Shown piece after piece: positions 11,898 through 12,749 of a stretch of 12,749 nucleotides of DNA (its first letter is position 1; each line of letters begins with the position of its first letter). Origin of the DNA: an uncultured Ruminococcus sp. GTDB lineage: Bacteria > Bacillota > Clostridia > UBA1212 > UBA1255. The notes beneath the pieces were generated by a model that saw only the letters and a program-made list of their open reading frames with translations, did no database searches and was not told the DNA's origin. The stretch is from assembly GCA_902782885.1 (NCBI GenBank), contig CACZOW010000026.1, positions 1-12,749 on the forward strand, given 5' to 3'. Position numbers and translations under genes: made by a program.

Positions 11898-12749
11898 TTC
11901 GCCGCCTCAGCGTTTCCCCCGGCCAGCGCCGCAGCCAGTTCCGCCACTGAATCGCCGTCAAGACCGTACAATTTATAAAGTTCACCGATAGCGCCGTGCG
12001 GTATTGCCTCGTCCGGGAAACCGAGCACATGTACGCGATCCGCGTCCAGTCCCGCTTCCGCGGCGATCAGGGTGACCGTCTCTCCGAATCCGCCGGTCCT
12101 GACGCCGTCTTCCAGCGTGATCACCGGCGCATGCGGCCAGCGCGCCAGCAGTTCGGTTATGCCGGCCCGGTCGAGAGGCTTCAGGAACCGCGCGCTGTAC
12201 ACCGCAGAAGGTATCCCGGAATTCTCAAGTTTTTCCGCCGCGTACATTGCCTCGTATACCGGCACGCCCAGTGCCAGCAATATAACCGCGGCATCCGAAG
12301 ACGGTCTCCTCACAAGCACGCCTTTTCCGACTGCTACTCCCGGAACGCTCTCTTTCCGGAGCTCCCGGGGCGACGTGCGGGCCGGATAACGCAGCACGAA
12401 CGGACCGTCGGAATCCGCGGCCAGACGCGCCATTTCCGACTGTTCCCGCAGGTTAGCGGGGGCTGCGACCGTAACGCCCGGAAGCGGATTCAAAAACGAA
12501 AGGTCGTAAATGCCCTGATGGGTCTTGCCGTCATGGCCGGACACGCCCGCGCGGTCGAGGCACAGTACTACCCCGTTTCGCATCAGCGCCACGTCGTGCA
12601 CCAGCTGATCGTACGCACGCTGGGAAAACGTGGAATACAGGCACATAAAGGGCTTCAGACCGGAGCGTGCCATAGCGGCGGACATTGTCACCGCGTGCTC
12701 TTCGGCGATGCCGACGTCAAAATACCGGTCAGGATATTTTTCGGCGAAC
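11894..12749 (-). CDS. dxs: 1-deoxy-D-xylulose-5-phosphate synthase, C-terminal part
   Basis: The frame is open through the window edge, leaving 284 C-terminal residues of an enzyme of about 620. It begins FAEKYPDRYFDVGIAEEHAVTMS, whose GIAEEHAV motif carries the glutamate that activates thiamine diphosphate. LDRAGVSGHDGKTHQGIYDLSFL follows, the typical pyrimidine-domain segment. The C-terminal transketolase domain contains VITLEDGVRTGGFGETV. DXS condenses pyruvate and glyceraldehyde-3-phosphate in the first step of the MEP isoprenoid pathway. Codons upstream of the internal ATG 12691 are clearly DXS, so that ATG is not the start. The gene is translationally coupled to tlyA by a 4-base overlap. 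Confidence 0.97.
   Translation of the reverse strand, partial: FAEKYPDRYFDVGIAEEHAVTMSAAMARSGLKPFMCLYSTFSQRAYDQLVHDVALMRNGVVLCLDRAGVSGHDGKTHQGIYDLSFLNPLPGVTVAAPANLREQSEMARLAADSDGPFVLRYPARTSPRELRKESVPGVAVGKGVLVRRPSSDAAVILLALGVPVYEAMYAAEKLENSGIPSAVYSARFLKPLDRAGITELLARWPHAPVITLEDGVRTGGFGETVTLIAAEAGLDADRVHVLGFPDEAIPHGAIGELYKLYGLDGDSVAELAAALAGGNAEAAK

Overview
The window looks like chromosomal DNA of a moderately GC-rich Firmicute, most likely a Clostridia-type bacterium. The basis is AGGAGG ribosome binding sites, near-consensus sigma-A promoters, a lipoprotein with a Thr/Pro/Ala linker, a sortase-type surface protein, the pdp-dacF and dxs-tlyA gene pairs, and efp next to a CD1247-like zinc-ribbon gene. 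Every gene I can support is on the minus strand, so transcription runs from high to low coordinates. I cannot name the species.

Right end (12749 to 10568): the C-terminal part of dxs (isoprenoid precursor synthesis; it runs off the window) overlaps tlyA (S4/FtsJ rRNA methyltransferase) by ATGA. A promoter inside the end of tlyA reads into a small zinc-ribbon, two-helix membrane protein. Next (10560 to 9160) comes a single-gene unit: a strong promoter flanked by a 20-bp palindrome, a hairpin at the predicted mRNA 5' end, an AT-richer secreted and probably sortase-anchored protein, and a strong terminator. Then follow tRNA-Val(GAC) with its own promoter, and efp plus a small acidic zinc-ribbon protein, driven by an excellent promoter and closed by a strong terminator at 7710-7751.

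Left part (7674 to 317): six closely spaced genes form a probable operon. They are a polysaccharide-deacetylase-like lipoprotein, two overlapping uracil-DNA glycosylase paralogues, pyrimidine-nucleoside phosphorylase (pdp), a DacF-type penicillin-binding-protein homologue, and a GH36 alpha-galactosidase-like enzyme. Their functions do not form one pathway: cell-envelope proteins alternate with uracil repair, pyrimidine salvage and sugar hydrolysis.

The most interesting content is here. The DacF homologue has lost all three catalytic motifs of its family (SxxK to NLVK, SxN to GAQ, KTG to MIG) but keeps its reading frame, signal peptide and membrane anchor, so it looks like a maintained pseudoenzyme. 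The deacetylase has Asn where the family has a metal-ligand Asp. One glycosylase has lost three of the four Fe-S cysteines that its partner keeps.

Bases 1-316 hold no gene. They contain five copies of TTATCCA within about 240 bases, beginning at the very first bases of the window, plus the probable terminator of the GH36 gene.
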